Shown one piece after another: positions 28,721 to 45,189 of a stretch of DNA of 64,000 bases. The stretch's first letter is position 1; every line of letters starts with the position of its first letter. This stretch comes from Erpobdella octoculata (taxonomy: Eukaryota; Annelida; Clitellata; Hirudinida; Erpobdellidae). The translations under genes were made by a program, and so were the position numbers. The notes below the pieces were generated by a model. It saw nothing but the letters and a program-made list of their open reading frames with translations. It searched no databases and had not been told where the DNA came from. Location: contig OZ022239.1 of the NCBI GenBank assembly GCA_963978895.1, positions 34,737,542 to 34,801,541 on the forward strand. The letters run 5' to 3'.

Positions 28721-29921
28721 TACATGTGTGTATGTTTGCATGTATTTATGAATGAATGTTTGTGCTGGTATGCTATCGGTCAATAGAATATGAGAAGATG
28801 TTTTCTTTTATTATGTTTACCGTGTAAAAGAGATATGGGAAGGTCGTCCTGTTTGAGTTTTACGCCGAAACTTTTTAACCACTGACTGAGATGGTGTGGT
28901 TTCTAATGAATATTGCAAAAAATCAAATTGGATTTGAAAAAAAAATTGAATTAACAAATTGTATAATTTAATACTTTTATGATGCTATAATCGTGGACAC
29001 AAAAAACTATTAAAAAACGTCCAACTCGGCGTTTTCTGCAAATCCAAAAAAGAACACACACGCAGACGACCACAAACCTCATAGAAATTACCATATTTTT
29101 AACATTAAATTAAATTTATTTTCTCAAATACTTTTTCAACTGCACCTCACGGGGGCAGCAGGACCCCTTCGACTGTCCATCCCATATGAACCTTCCTTAA
29201 TGCTCTCGAACTGCTCCCACGGACTCCTACCCCAGCGCCGGACGGGATTGATTAATTCGATGCAAGTGGAAAACAAACGAGCCATCAGATGCAGGCCGAT
29301 GGATACATCTCTTCGTACGGCTGCAATCGGAACATGCAGGCAATTACGGATTATGTCGGATCATCTCCTGACCATTTCAAGGACGATGAATCACTTGAAT
29401 CACTTCTCATATCAACGTTCAAACACGCCAAGTAGAGCTGGAAGAAACTGCAGTAAATCACATTTTCCAAGAGAAAGAAAAAAAGAGAGAGAGATAGAGA
29501 AAGAGAGAAAGACTTTGTCGTTAAAATAGCAATATCCTTTCATTCGATTCAAGTATTCGATTTCAGTATTCGATTATATTAATCGATTCCAATATTAGGT
29601 TCCAGTATTAGATTATAAAATCAGAGATCAATATTCGATACTTATGCTTGACTCCAGCATTCGGTGTCTGAAATGAGACTTTCGTATTGGAATTTTACAA
29701 GCCATTCTTGCATCTGATTTCTAACATTCATCTCTCTCCATACCCTCTCCTTTTGATTTAATGCAATCTTTCTCTATAAACAAACCTACACAAGTGTTTA
29801 CTTGCTGAATATTTTCTATCGATTCTTTAATTCATTATACTGAATTTAATCACTAAACAACCTACTTACTGGCTTCTATAAATAAATTCGTTTGAAATCA
29901 ATAAGTAATTATGCACAACCA
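28718..29921. other. no gene seen within intron 1
   Basis: No recognisable coding exon. Degenerate ATTCGATT/TATTAGAT phrases repeat at 29535-29680. Confidence 0.4.
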
Positions 29922-30060
<139 letters not shown>

Positions 30061-30287
30061 AAACTGTTAGTAGTGTTATTTCTATTTTGCCGTTATATTT
30101 TTTTATTCTTTAAAAAACACCTATATATAAGACTCAAAATCAACTATCTATCCTTGTTAAACAAACTTCTTGCGGCGAATTTGTACAGAACGGTTATTAA
30201 AAAGCTCGAATTGAGTAACAAAATTGGCAAAGAATGATAATAGAACTCAATACTTAAAAAAAAGCATGGAAAATACATGTATTTATG

Positions 30288-30465
30288 AAATATACATATG
30301 GAGAATAGATGATAATATATATGGAGAATACATGGGAATACACATGGAGAATACATAAGAATACATGAGAATACATATAGAGAATATATGAAAATACACA
30401 TGGAGAATACATGGGAATACACATAGAGAATACATGAGAATACACATGGAGAATACAGCGGATGA
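30288..30465. repeat. minisatellite, unit about 23 bp
   Basis: About seven variants of GGAGAATACATGGGAATACA in tandem. Open frames on the - strand merely translate the repeat. Confidence 0.85.
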
Positions 30466-31372
<907 letters not shown>

Positions 31373-31451
31373 GATCTTTTTATTTCATCGAATTTCTATT
31401 TCTTATTCATACCACCAGGATTTTTCATTTTTCTACCACACTGATCCACAG

Positions 31452-31610
31452 ATAAACAAGAAGTGAACAGTTCAAGTTTGCATCCAGTGGTTGTCTTCAT
31501 ACACGGAGAATCATACAATTTCGGCACGGGGAACTCCTTCGACGGAAGAATTCTGGCAGCGTTCGGTCTCATGGTCGTTGTCACAATCAACTATAGACTT
31601 GGAGTCTTGG
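31452..31610 (+). CDS. neuroligin-like, coding exon 2
   Basis: A 159-base exon between acceptor CCACAG (31446-31451) and donor GTTAAA (31611), phase 1 at both ends. It encodes a linker and then [29 protein letters not shown] and [10 protein letters not shown]. These correspond to the oxyanion-hole strand (HGG/HGE region) and the NYRLG motif of neuroligins and cholinesterases. It joins exon 1 in frame after HYG and exon 3 in frame to give [10 protein letters not shown], as the family requires. It is sandwiched between two long TA arrays. Confidence 0.9.
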
Positions 31611-31616
31611 GTTAAA

Positions 31617-31724
<108 letters not shown>

Positions 31725-31749
31725 ATTATTCAAAATAAATTTATAGCGA

Positions 31750-31990
31750 TTATAGTGATGATGATGGTATTGATAAGAAATAATGATGATTATGATGGTG
31801 GTAATAATAATATTGATGGTGATAATGATAATAATGACAATGATGACGATAATAGAGAAACTGGTGAATATGATGGTAATGATAATGTTGATGGTAGTAA
31901 TGATGGTGATGAAGAAGATGATGATGATAATGATGACGATAATAGAGATACCGGTGAATATGATTGTGGTAATGATGATGGTGGTGACAA
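31750..31990. repeat. (GAT)/(AAT) degenerate microsatellite
   Basis: GATGAT, GATAAT and GGTAAT units with a partial internal duplication (GATGACGATAATAGAGA at about 31842 and 31932). Open frames are low complexity. Confidence 0.85.
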
Positions 31991-33237
31991 CAAAACAGCA
32001 AGAAAAAACTCTTGTTTTCAAAATAATTGAAGTGAACCAAAAACAATGCCGAAGAGATGTTCCATTTATTTGGAAAATTTAATAAAAAATTCAACATCGC
32101 CATCTCGACATTTTTTCATTAAAATCTCGTTGGACTTTTCATATTTATTAATATAAAAAACAATTTCCAAAATATAATTTAATATTAAAACATATTTCAA
32201 TTATAATTTAACAAGTAAAGGAAAAAACGAGTTTTTTTAACACAAACTTCAATTTCAAATACACTCGATTTAGAAATACAAAAGATTTTCAAATTAATTT
32301 TTTTTAATTGAATCATGTATTGTCATCTAATATAAAGCTAGGCTGAAAGTTTCAGCTTTCTAGCTAGTCAAAAAGCTGGTTAAATTTTACTTGCAAAATT
32401 TGTGTACAGAGAAAGCCACACACACACTCACACATACACACACAAATAGAGATTGTAACCTAAATAAAAGTTTGTAAAACATAGCAGTTGATAATTGAAA
32501 TGCAGGAACTAATAGACGTAGAAATGCCATGAAGTCTCTTTTGCAATCAAATATTTTTTGTCTCGATTCTGAAATTCAACGTTTTGCTGTTGAGTTTTTT
32601 CATATGGAATTTATTAATGAATTGATATTAATTTCAAGTTTGTTACTCATTTGACAAAAGCTTTTTCTGACAGCTTAACGTTTTCCTAGAATCCCTCAAA
32701 AACAAGATCCTGTTGTTTCTCAGTTTTGCGTTTACATTTATTTTAAGTTGATGAACATTTTTACAGAAACACATGTTAAAGAAAATTTACTTTTCAAATT
32801 GTCTTTATATTAGTAATAGTAATAGTATTAATAAATATAAATATTTGAAAATGATTCACGTATTGTAAATAATAAAAGATATTGCAATTCTTGGCATTCG
32901 AATAAAAGCTATTTAATGGAAAGTATGAAAATATTCATGGAGCAATAAAAACTAAATCTCTTTTTTAATCCGTTCTCTTTCATTTCTATCATTTTCATCC
33001 TTTTTATTTTTTTTCTTGTTAGTTGCTTTTTCGGTTTTTTGTTTTGTTCTTTTTTAAGATATTTTTTGTTTCTTCTTCTTTAGTATTTTTTTATTTTTTT
33101 TATTTTTTTTCCTTTTTTCTTTCTTTAAGGCTCTCTCGTTCACAATTCGTTTTCTCGTGCGACATCTATTACTTCTTTCAAGTGGGTAATAACATTTGTG
33201 TGAGATACCTCATTTTTATTCCTATTATTATCCCTCA
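31991..33237. other. no gene seen within intron 2
   Basis: AT-rich intronic DNA ending in a T-rich stretch; no supported feature. Confidence 0.4.
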
Positions 33238-34754
<1,517 letters not shown>

Positions 34755-35140
34755 GTCCTTGTACTGCAAGCTCTTCTACTATTCTTGTATTGTCTTGTAT
34801 TGTTCTCGTACTGTTTTTGTTTTGTTTTGTAGTGTTCTTGTGCTGTCCCTTGTACTTTTTGTATTGTCTTGTACTGTCCGTTGTACTGGGCTTGTACTGC
34901 TCTTGTACCTTATACTGAATTTCTTCTTGACTTTCTTTTGCTTTTGGATTGTGTTGTAGCTTTTTAATGGTTATGTTGTTTGTTTTATGTTTCCTTTGCT
35001 TCAATGTTGCTGCATTTTTTTACTTCATGCAATTCGTGTGTACTGTTTGAGTATTTGCATTGGATTTGCAATGTTCTGGCATGAATTATATAATGCCTTC
35101 GTACTGTTGTGAACTGTTCTCATAATATTTTGAACTGTTA
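34755..35140. repeat. degenerate minisatellite of TTGTACTGT units
   Basis: Irregular 10-13-base units close to CTTGTACTGTT recur across most of 34755-34915 and more sparsely to 35140. Confidence 0.6.
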
Positions 35141-35318
35141 TTATATTATTTCCCTACACACACAAGTCAGATAATTAATGGAACAGATTGAAAACGAAGA
35201 TATTGAAAAAAGAATAAAAAAAAGGAAAAGCAAAAGGAAATGGAAAAGTAAGCGGAGGAGGGGAAGAGGGTGATAAATTTGCCACGTGACCAATCCAGCC
35301 ACCTAGGACAACGTTGTA

Positions 35319-36404
<1,086 letters not shown>

Positions 36405-38146
36405 TTATTAGAGCGGCGACTCGTCTCGGAACACCTCCGTTGCTTCTCAAATATTTGACTGATTTGTATAACGGTTGCTATGTTCACATGAAACTGGGAA
36501 AAGAAAATAGTCATAAAATCCCAGTAAACAGAGGTGTGAAACAGGGTGATCCCATGTCACCGCTCTTGTTCAATGCAGTGATTGATATGATAATGAATGA
36601 AGTTGATCAGTCAATCGGAGTTTCTGGAAACGAGGATTCTGTCAAATGTAATTACATAGCTTTTGCTGACGATTTAGTTCTCATGTCGTCAACTGACGTA
36701 GGAATGCAAATGCTGGTGGAACAAGTTGAAAGTGCTCTAGCAAATGTTGGCTTGCACATGAATCCCAGCAAATGCGCGTCGTTAAGAACTGAAGTCACAA
36801 GCAAGAAAAAACTATGGATTGTAAACCCCCACTCATATCTAAAAGTGCAAAATTCCAATATAAGAACTTTGAATATTGAAGAAACGTACAAGTATCTTGG
36901 TACTGAAGTTGGACCAAAAAAGATAGTTACTTCAATTGCCAGTTTTATTCAAAGTTCTTTACACGCAATATCAAGAGCACCACTGAAACCATTTCAAAGA
37001 ATGTATATTCTCAGAACGCATGTCTTGCCAAGTTTGGTCCACCATCTGACATTCGATTTTATAACGATGTCTTCACTAACTGCCGCCGACTTACAAATTA
37101 GAGCTGCCGTGAGGCGCTGGCTTAGGTTGCCAAAGGATACGCCTGTGCCATTCTTCCATGCTCCTCTTAGAAGCGGAGGGCTGGGAATTTTGCAGCTGAG
37201 GCAATGGGCCCCTATTCTGAGACGAAAAAGACTCAATAGCTTATTAACTCAGGCTAAATATGGCAACGATGTGTTTTTGATGAATGTTCTGCAGGAAAGT
37301 CTATCTGTGTTATCAGAAATTAGGAAATTCGGAAGACTTGGGAGTGGAATCGAAGGTGCTCAAAAATCACTACAACTCAAAACAACTGAAAATCTTTATA
37401 AATCTGTAGATGGTTATGGTTTGAAGTCTTTTTCATCAGGAATAGGATTGAGTGACTGGATCGTAGACGGAGTGAACAGAGTGCCATCAGATGTATTCAT
37501 CAAGTGCATTAAAGTTCGTGCAGCCGTTCTCTACAACAAGCTTAGGGCGTCGCGGGGACGACCATTGGCCGATACGTCATGCGACGCTGGATGCAGAATA
37601 CCTGAATCATTAGGACACATGATTCAAATCTGTCCCAAGAGTGATGGACCTAGGCGAGAACGTCACGACATCATCGTTCGCAAACTGGAAGAAAAATTCC
37701 AATCAAAGGGATTCATCACAAAAGTAGAACCGCGAATTAAAACCGAAATGGGTTTGAGAATTCCGGACCTTTGTGCATGGAAGGATGACCAATATTTTGT
37801 ATGCGACGTTTCTGTTGTTTCTGATCTTGCAAACCTGAATGAGGAACATGACAGGAAAATCAGAAAGTACGATATCAGGGACGTCCACGCATGGATGAAA
37901 GAAAACAACCCAGGTCAGGCTCTCAACTTAAAGCCTGTCATTACAGCTTTTGTGTGCAATTGGAGGGGGGTGATGTCAGAGAAGTCCTACAAGTTTTGGA
38001 CTAGCTTTGGTGTCGGGAAAAAATTGTTGACTTACTATATACTTTCAGTGTTATTAAATACTTACAATATTTGGAAATTCTTTAAATGTTGTACATGGAG
38101 AGTAGGTCGGCGACGCAACAAATTGAAGAATGTTGGAAAACGTTGA
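36405..38146 (+). pseudogene. R2-clade reverse transcriptase and endonuclease, N-terminally truncated
   Basis: About 580 residues of uninterrupted element protein. Reverse transcriptase motifs are NRGVKQGDPMSPLLF, IAFADDLVLMSS (catalytic ADD) and GLHMNPSKC. RRWLRLPKDTPVPFFHAP and GGLGI follow, as in R2 proteins. A CCHC-type motif, C-x3-C-x7-H-x4-C (CDAGCRIPESLGHMIQIC), precedes the restriction-like endonuclease core with IPDLCAW and VCDVSVVSD (the PD...D pattern). Upstream reverse transcriptase motifs and the N-terminal DNA-binding domains are lost. The longer frame reaching back to 35270 only reads through the microsatellite. Confidence 0.87.
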
Positions 38147-38350
38147 ATTATTTTTTTGCATGAAATTGTATGTTTTATCTAGTGTAGAAATTTCATGGTT
38201 CAGATTTATAATCGTCTCGGGGAAATCTCAGGCCCACGTGGGGACGTGAAATATTTTTGTCAAGTTTATAGGACATTTTATTCTTATGTTTATTTTGTCC
38301 TGGCTGTAAATTATTGGATTTTTGAAATCTGAGAAAATAAATGATTGAAC
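36405..38350 (+). mobile_element. 5'-truncated R2-clade non-LTR retrotransposon within TAG repeats
   Basis: The 5' junction is inside the reverse transcriptase and directly abuts the AGT array. The 3' UTR (38147-38350) ends directly in another TAG array (38351-38454). The R2 clade normally inserts site-specifically, using a restriction-like endonuclease. No 28S rRNA gene sequence flanks this copy. Confidence 0.85.
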
Positions 38351-38454
<104 letters not shown>

Positions 38455-39690
38455 CAGATCTTTCAATCGAACCAATCAATGAATAACCGAGATGGGAAAA
38501 ACCCAGAGGTTCACCGTTTCATTCTGATCACGACTTTTTTAGGTTGGGATGGACGGGTGGAAAAGAGTTGGGTGATTTGTGTAAAATAATTGGTAAAGAT
38601 GCTTTCGAGTAAAAATGCCTATGTGTGAATAGTTATAGAAGAAAAGTAACTTAATGAATGTTTAAAAGTGAAAATATTTTAGTTAGGTGAAGAGAAGATA
38701 AGTAGGGAAGAAGAGCAAGTTAATTCCCGATTGTAGTCATTCGTCTTCATTATCAAACTTCGTTCCAATGTACAACGAGAAAAAGTTCTGAGCACATGAT
38801 GAAATTTCTAAAATTGTTTTTCTTCATTTAAAATTACGGAAACCTTAAGCTATTTTGCTGGGTTTTTTCTCTGTGCCGGCATTTATCAGTATTATTTACC
38901 TTATTTTGTTTTTCTAACGCATTCAAAAGTAGCGCATTTAATATCGCCTGTGTAAACGGGGTAGATTTAAATTGAAAAAGCCGAAATAAAAACCCAATAG
39001 TTCTGTTGGCATGGAAAAGAAAGTAGTCCCATTCTGGGCTGTCTCTTTATAACAGCAATCACTTAACCGGTTCAATTTATGGAGCGGGAAAACGTAATTC
39101 TGGAAACTGGGAATAGATGTTTCGAACTGCCTGGGAGAAATTTTGTTTTTATGTTGAAACTAATTTGAAAAAATGTGTAATTAGTAGATAATCAATTTTA
39201 AATATTTTGTTTTAATTTATGAATTTTTTAAACTTCACAAAATTTGTTATCACAGGTTTCAAAGATTAATGACGAAAACTATTTTTTCACATTTTAAAGT
39301 ATTTTCAGTCAAATTCTTTGTATTTTTTTAAATTTCGTGAGTTTGTGACATGATTTTTTGAAGGCTCTTTTACCCGCTTTCCTTCGTGCAATCAACGTAA
39401 AACTGGTCAAAAACTCGTCGACAATGAGAATGCATTATCTTAAATTAAAAAAATCTGACATCGCACATAAAGGATTTAGACAAGAATAACTGCCTCTAGC
39501 GTTTTTACTCATTTGTTAATACGAAGAAATGAGAAAATGAGTTGAATTGATCACTTTAATATCTATATGGACTTACCACCATCTATTAATTAACAAACTT
39601 GTAAATTGCTCTTCCATAAATTACATCCTTTCCCAATTATATCCATTAACTAGTTGTATACTCTACAATTATGCATTAAACAATTACCCA
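38455..39690. other. no gene seen within intron 2
   Basis: AT-rich intronic DNA with no supported feature. Confidence 0.4.
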
Positions 39691-39800
39691 TCCATCAATT
39701 ATCCATATACCAATTATCCATATACCAATTATCCATCCACCAATTATCCATCCACCAATTATTCATCATCAATTATCTATAAGCCAATTATACATCTACC
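39691..39800. repeat. 15-bp minisatellite
   Basis: About six copies of a unit near CAATTATCCATCCAC, with the array decaying to the right. Confidence 0.85.
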
Positions 39801-39899
39801 ATTTATCCATTCACTAATTATCATTAACCAACAATTCATCAAATGTCAATACACCGGTTACATCAATTCACCTATTGTATCAATTCACTGCTAAGAATT

Positions 39900-40060
39900 T
39901 TAAGAACCTCACAGCAGCCTTGCAACACCAAACCACTGACGATCCAACAAAACACGGGCTGCCTAACGAGGCACAGGGGTGCGATTCGAACCCGACAACA
40001 CTAAGTTTCAAACGAGTCTTTAATAATTCATGACCTCCTAGCAGATACATACATTCAGCT
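39900..40060 (-). mobile_element. possible tRNA-related SINE fragment
   Basis: The - strand carries GGTTCGAATCGCACCCC (about 39977-39993), a good RNA polymerase III B box. An A-box-like GCTAGGAGG lies about 50 bases before it. No tail or second copy was found. Confidence 0.3.
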
Positions 40061-41093
40061 GCAATTGGAAACTATGATTTAACCCTTTTCCTCGCACTCT
40101 CTTTCTTCTACTCTTTGCATCTCTCACTCTCTCTCACTTGATTTGTTTTTCCATTTCATTCCCTCTCTCTCTTTTTTTCTTTCTCTCTCTTTCTCTATTT
40201 TTTTCTTTCTCTTCTCTCTCTAGTCATAAAGTATCAATTTGACATTTATTGCCACGGAAAACTGTAATCGTGCTACCTCTTTGATCTCTAACCTTAAATA
40301 ATCACGCGACGTAACCCCGTTGTTTACTACCGGTCAGTAAAGCGCAGCACGGCAGCTGATCAAGTACCAAAGAAGGAAAGGTAGCGGGGATGAGGGCTAA
40401 TCGGGTGGACACCCCATTACACGGGGTCCCCGTTAAGATTGTCGTCATGCTAGCACCAGTCGAGTGTTGCTTCCAAGGGAGGTCAGAATAATTTCCTTGT
40501 TAAAGGCGAAGAGAAAAGGAGAAGCTTGTTTTATGATTGCCAAGCTCTCTAGGGGCGAAGAATTTATTTCAACACCGACAACACTAGAGACCTCTCCCCC
40601 CTTTCTGCTCTACATCTACGTCGGGGATTCCTGAGGCCTACGGCCGGATTCAGACCGTGACCGCTCCATGTTACCTCTTGTCGATTTATAATCTGAATTT
40701 TAATTTTGTTTATTCTCATTTTATTTTTTTGCGGTGAAGAAAATATGGAAAAAAGAAACGTAAAAATTGGAAAGTGTTGAAAGAGCACGCGATGTTGAAT
40801 GAAGTTTTATTCCTTTTTATATTTTTTTTAGTTTTTTTTCTCTTTGTAGCTTTCATGTTGATCGGAAGAGTTTTTTTTGTTTCCTTTGCTCGGAAACTTT
40901 GAATTCCCGAATTTCATTTCAACTTCTGACAGTTGTGTTGATGTGCGTGTGTGTGTGTCGGTGTTTGTGTTGTTTTGAAATACTGTAAACACGCTCGTGT
41001 GGAATACTGAGGAGGGCTGGAAAGATGGACATTTGTAAGTTTTTGGGAGCTCAGAGGATGAGCGAGTGTTAACTTCATTCTAGTAGGAAAACA
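40061..41093. other. no gene seen within intron 2
   Basis: Contains a CT-rich tract (40090-40220) and a GC-richer segment (40300-40660) that I do not recognise; it could be part of a dispersed repeat. Confidence 0.35.
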
Positions 41094-41094
41094 G

Positions 41095-41181
<87 letters not shown>

Positions 41182-41188
41182 CGACGAC

Positions 41189-41265
<77 letters not shown>

Positions 41266-41270
41266 GGAGG
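41094..41270. repeat. (ATG)n microsatellite
   Basis: GAT/ATG trinucleotide array with a small GACGACGAC interruption. The poly-Ser and poly-Met frames are artefacts. Confidence 0.97.
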
Positions 41271-41659
41271 AAATAGTAGTGATCTTGTTATTGATTACAC
41301 ACGGCCTACCGCGTCGCCTGGCTACTGCGATGAAGATCTGAACTTGGCTAATGACGGTCTTCAATGTACAAGATATAATATTACGATGCAATAATGATAT
41401 AAAAAATCAATGCGAGACAATTTCCAGGAGAAAATAAAGTTAAAGAAGAAGTAGTCTTATTTCCAAATCATTTGCCAAGATGTTTCAACGAATCTCCATC
41501 GAGACTTGAGGGAATAATGGACAAATTGTGTGTGTATGTGTGTATTCTGTATTGTATTGTGTATTTAATACAATACATACACACAATATATATATGATTG
41601 TAGTCTTCAGAGCCATTTAATTTTTAAAAATAAATAGCAGTAAGTAAAAGGTAAAAGAT

Positions 41660-41990
41660 ACAATTAATTCAAAGGTAGCAAGTACAATTTGATCCTTAAA
41701 TGGGTTCCTACAAAGTCTAATCTGTAAACGTTTTCTCCAAAAACGGCGGATGACTGGTGTGGGATAGTCCTATCGTAGGTAATGTTCCAAAAAAAATTGA
41801 AACCTAATACACTTATGTCTCCAAAGTCAGCTGATGAACCGGGGTGAGGGTGGTCGTACGTAAATTGTTTAAAAATGCTTGCGCCTCTTCGAAAAGGCTT
41901 TTGACCCATCTTTCCAAATGACCCCCAGGGACACGTGATGCCCTGCCAACTTCTAGCTACGCCCCTGTGACCGCAGCGCCAAACCGTCAT
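41660..41990 (-). mobile_element. dispersed-repeat-like segment, unidentified
   Basis: On the - strand it begins CACAGGGGCGTAGCTAGAAG, a terminus-like phrase common on transposon relics. It then continues for about 300 bases with an open frame of 108 codons that I do not recognise. It is possibly non-coding repeat sequence. Confidence 0.35.
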
Positions 41991-42108
41991 CTCATTGCGC
42001 CTGTTTGAATGGCACTTTTGTCTTCACATCCGATCAATAAAATTAATAAAAAATAGCCAGCATAGTTCTAGAAGATTAATGATCCATATAAAGATTACGA
42101 TCGCTTCC

Positions 42109-42360
42109 AATGTTGTCGTTGATGAAGCGATCGTAGTAGTTGTAGTTGTAGCTGATGTAATGGTAGTGATGCAGCGATTGTGGTCGTAGTGGTGGTAGTC
42201 GATTTAGCGATTTTAGTCATTGTAGTGGTAGTTCATTCCATGATTGTAGTCGTATTAGTGATAGTTGATGCAGCGCTTGTAGTCGTGGTAGTTGAAGCTG
42301 CGATTGTAGTCGTTGTAGTGGTAGTCGGTGCAGCGATTGTAATCGTGGTAGCAGCCGTTT
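42109..42360. repeat. 33-bp minisatellite
   Basis: About seven diverged units near GATGCAGCGATTGTAGTCG plus TTGTAGTGGTAGTT. The Val-rich frame is an artefact. Confidence 0.8.
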
Positions 42361-42679
42361 CTGCAGCAGCATCTGGCTGGCAAGCGAGATCAGCTTTACA
42401 GGGCATCACGGCTAGACAGTGTTGATGTCACACACTCGTGTTCCCCCGGGTTGAACGGCAGGGGGTGATTGATAAACGACCAGGGGGCGTAGCAGCTGGT
42501 CATAATGAATAAATCCCGGTGTTGGCTGTAAATTTTTGTTATTCACCAAGCCGCTCGCTCGCTTCTCAAACTCTTCAAGCGAGACAATTCTTGTTTGTTA
42601 CTCTTTTTCTTGCTCTCTATATTTTAATTTTGTCCTTTTTTCTACCGACACAACTGGCATTTTTTTGGATATCATCATC

Positions 42680-42756
42680 ACCACTGCCACGATCATCATT
42701 ATCACCCTTTATTATAACAACTGCCACAACCATCATCATTATCATCGTCATCGTCG

Positions 42757-42788
<32 letters not shown>

Positions 42789-42813
42789 ATCATCGTCATC
42801 ATCATCGTCATCG

Positions 42814-42870
<57 letters not shown>

Positions 42871-42875
42871 CCACT
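42680..42875. repeat. (CAT)n/(CGT) microsatellite
   Basis: ATC/CAT array with CGT variants. Confidence 0.95.
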
Positions 42876-43199
42876 GTGCAACTGGTGACTTCAGCGTATT
42901 ACGCACTTGTAGATGCGGTGGAGTGTATTCCATTGTACGTCGTTGAAAAAAATTATTCCATCGCTGGTGCCGGCAAATGACGCGCAAAATTTGAAATTTA
43001 ATTACTTCGCTTTGATAATTATGTATTTATTATGCACAAATGTAATTGTTCGGTTATTGCAAAACTTGTGGCGCTTTAATTACTATGAAGCGAAGTGCTA
43101 GTAATGATAATAATAATAACAATAAAGGAAATTGTCGAAAAATCTAAAGTGCTGTTTTCTTTATTGGATCAAAATAATAGACTTCAAATAAACACGCTG

Positions 43200-43271
43200 G
43201 AGAGAGAAATAAAGAGGGACAAAGAAAGACTTTGAGTGAGAAGGAGAGAGAGAGAAAGACAGAATAAATAC

Positions 43272-43350
<79 letters not shown>
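43200..43350. repeat. (GA)n microsatellite
   Basis: Purine-rich lead-in followed by a pure GA array at about 43276-43345. Confidence 0.95.
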
Positions 43351-43351
<1 letters not shown>

Positions 43352-43690
43352 GTAAGAAAGAAAATGACAGTCAGATGTATCTACTGTTGTTGAAATAATT
43401 TTTAGCGTGCCAATCAATCGATAGAAGTTAAGTTGTTTTACGAATTCATAAGAATAATTTCCAGTGATGGGTTTTAACTACTTTAAAAGTAGTTAACTAC
43501 TTTATTTAACTACTCATAAAAAAAGTAGTTAGTAACTATTTCCTAACTACTTTTAACAGCAGTAGTTATTAACTACCTCTTAACTACTGTCTAGTAGTTA
43601 ACTACTTTTTAACATAAACCAAAAAACCTTTAAACATTTGCAATTAAATACAAGTTAAATAAATCTTATTTTTCAAACTTTTGGTTCATT

Positions 43691-44985
43691 TCATTTATGT
43701 ATGCCAACTAATTTTCTTTGATCAAATATTTTTTGTTCATTATTCAAAAAATTTAATTTAAATTAGGGAATTATCGCTGTTGCTAAAAGATATTCTTCAT
43801 TTTCCAAAACAGGACCAAATCGGTTTTCTATACCTTGAGATAGTGCTTGTAAAAGAGCATTGATGGTTTTATCTGGATATGATGTTATTTTTTTAATCCT
43901 ATAATGGTTTGAATAATGTGACCAATGTATGACTTTTCACTTTAGAAAATATTCATTGCGGTGACTATTGGTTTTATAGTCTGAATGAACGATTTCAAAA
44001 AAGCAAACTCGATTTCTTTAAATGCAACTTGCCCTAACTTCTTCTGACAATCACAAACATTATTGAAAGCTATATTAACAATCCTTTCAACCGAATAGAA
44101 TTTTGAGCACCACTGTGTAACATTTGGCTTTATAAATGTTGTACCACTAATGTCCTGTACATCCTCAGCATTTTTTACATTGCGATGAATGAAGTTTGAT
44201 AACGATACAACTTTTGCCATTGATCTATCATAAAGTTGTTTGTATTTCAAATTATCCCTTACTTTCAATGCACCAACACTTGCCACGAAATTTAAGATAT
44301 AACTAGAAGTAGCCCGTCAAAAATGACCGTTTTTGTGATTTTTATTGAACTATCAGATATTAAATAAAAATGGTTTTCTTCTCTACCATTACTTAAAGTG
44401 GATGCTCAGTAATATCAAAAAAATGTTCAATGCTTTGGATCGAACCAGGTTTAAGCAGATTAAAATCACTGAATTTCATGTGTACCTTCGTAAGACAGTT
44501 TCAACATCTAGCGATGTTTTATTTTAAACTTTAAATCCAGCATTATGTTTGATCGATGCAATCGGATAACACTCTTGCATAATAAGCCTAAGAAAAACGT
44601 TTTTGATCTATACCTACTGACAGTGTACAACTTTTATTAAAACTTTTATTACATGCAATCGGATAACCTCTTGCATAAAAGCTTAGGAAAAACGTTTTGG
44701 ATATTTGGAACTGATAGTGTACAATTGCGTAATAACTTTAATTACACGCCTGCGCTCACTAATTTTACCAATTGCTGACTGCTGACCACCGCGGCCTCTG
44801 CGTTATGGAAATTATGTATGTAGATTACTACAGTGCTTATGAGGAGGTAAAAGAAGCACATCGTCAGAATTATCAATATTATCTTGCCCACTTTCTATCA
44901 AATCTGATATACTTTCACCATTAGATCTTCATTATTTACATACATGTCATATACTGGCTCATCCACTTCAGTTTCATGATCTATA
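43691..44985 (-). pseudogene. hAT transposase pseudogene, interrupted by a Helitron
   Basis: On the - strand from 44985 the frame reads IDNSDDVLLLPPHKHCSN and is cut at 44825 by the nested element. It resumes at 44302 with ILNFVASVGALKVRD. Further blocks are PNVTQWCSKFYSVERIV, PIVTAMNIF, then in the same frame IGHIIQTI, ALLQALSQGIENRFG and YLLATAIIP. These match the order of conserved hAT transposase blocks. Three nonsense codons (43942-43944, 43763-43765, 43691-43693) interrupt it. The N-terminal zinc-finger region is absent, so there was also an internal deletion. Confidence 0.88.
44303..44824 (-). mobile_element. Helitron family C, 522 bp, nested in the hAT element
   Basis: Read on the - strand it starts TC (44824-44823) after an A. 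It ends with a GTCA-TTTT-TGAC hairpin, GGGCTACTT and CTAG (44306-44303) before a T. Insertion between A and T, 5' TC, 3' hairpin and CTRR are the diagnostic Helitron signature. Removing it restores the hAT transposase frame exactly. It contains a roughly 93-bp partial duplication (GCAATCGGATAAC at about 44558 and 44655). No protein is encoded. Confidence 0.88.
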
Positions 44986-45189
44986 GAGTTTTTTCAGCCA
45001 CCAAAAAAGTAAAGTAGTTAAAAAAATAGTTAACTACTGTAGTTAATAACTATTTAAAAAGTAGTTAACTACTAGTTGTTAACTAGTTTAACAAAAAGTA
45101 GTTATTAACTATTTCTTAACTACTGTAGAGTAGATAATAACTAGTAGTTAACTATTTATAGTTAGTAACTATCCATCACTGATAATTTC

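Larger units (their letters stand above)
43462..45181 (-). mobile_element. hAT DNA transposon with perfect 8-bp target duplication
   Basis: The element starts CAGTGATGG (43462) and ends CCATCACTG (45181), so the terminal inverted repeats are perfect over nine bases. ATAATTTC directly flanks both sides (43454-43461 and 45182-45189), the 8-bp duplication typical of hAT. Subterminal regions (43470-43610 and 45010-45175) are dense in AGTAGTTAACTACT-type palindromic units. The interior holds a decayed transposase on the - strand and a nested Helitron. Confidence 0.95.

Noticed and set aside
36405..38350. An R2 insertion in an rRNA gene
   Set aside because: No 28S or other rRNA sequence occurs on either side; both flanks are TAG repeats.
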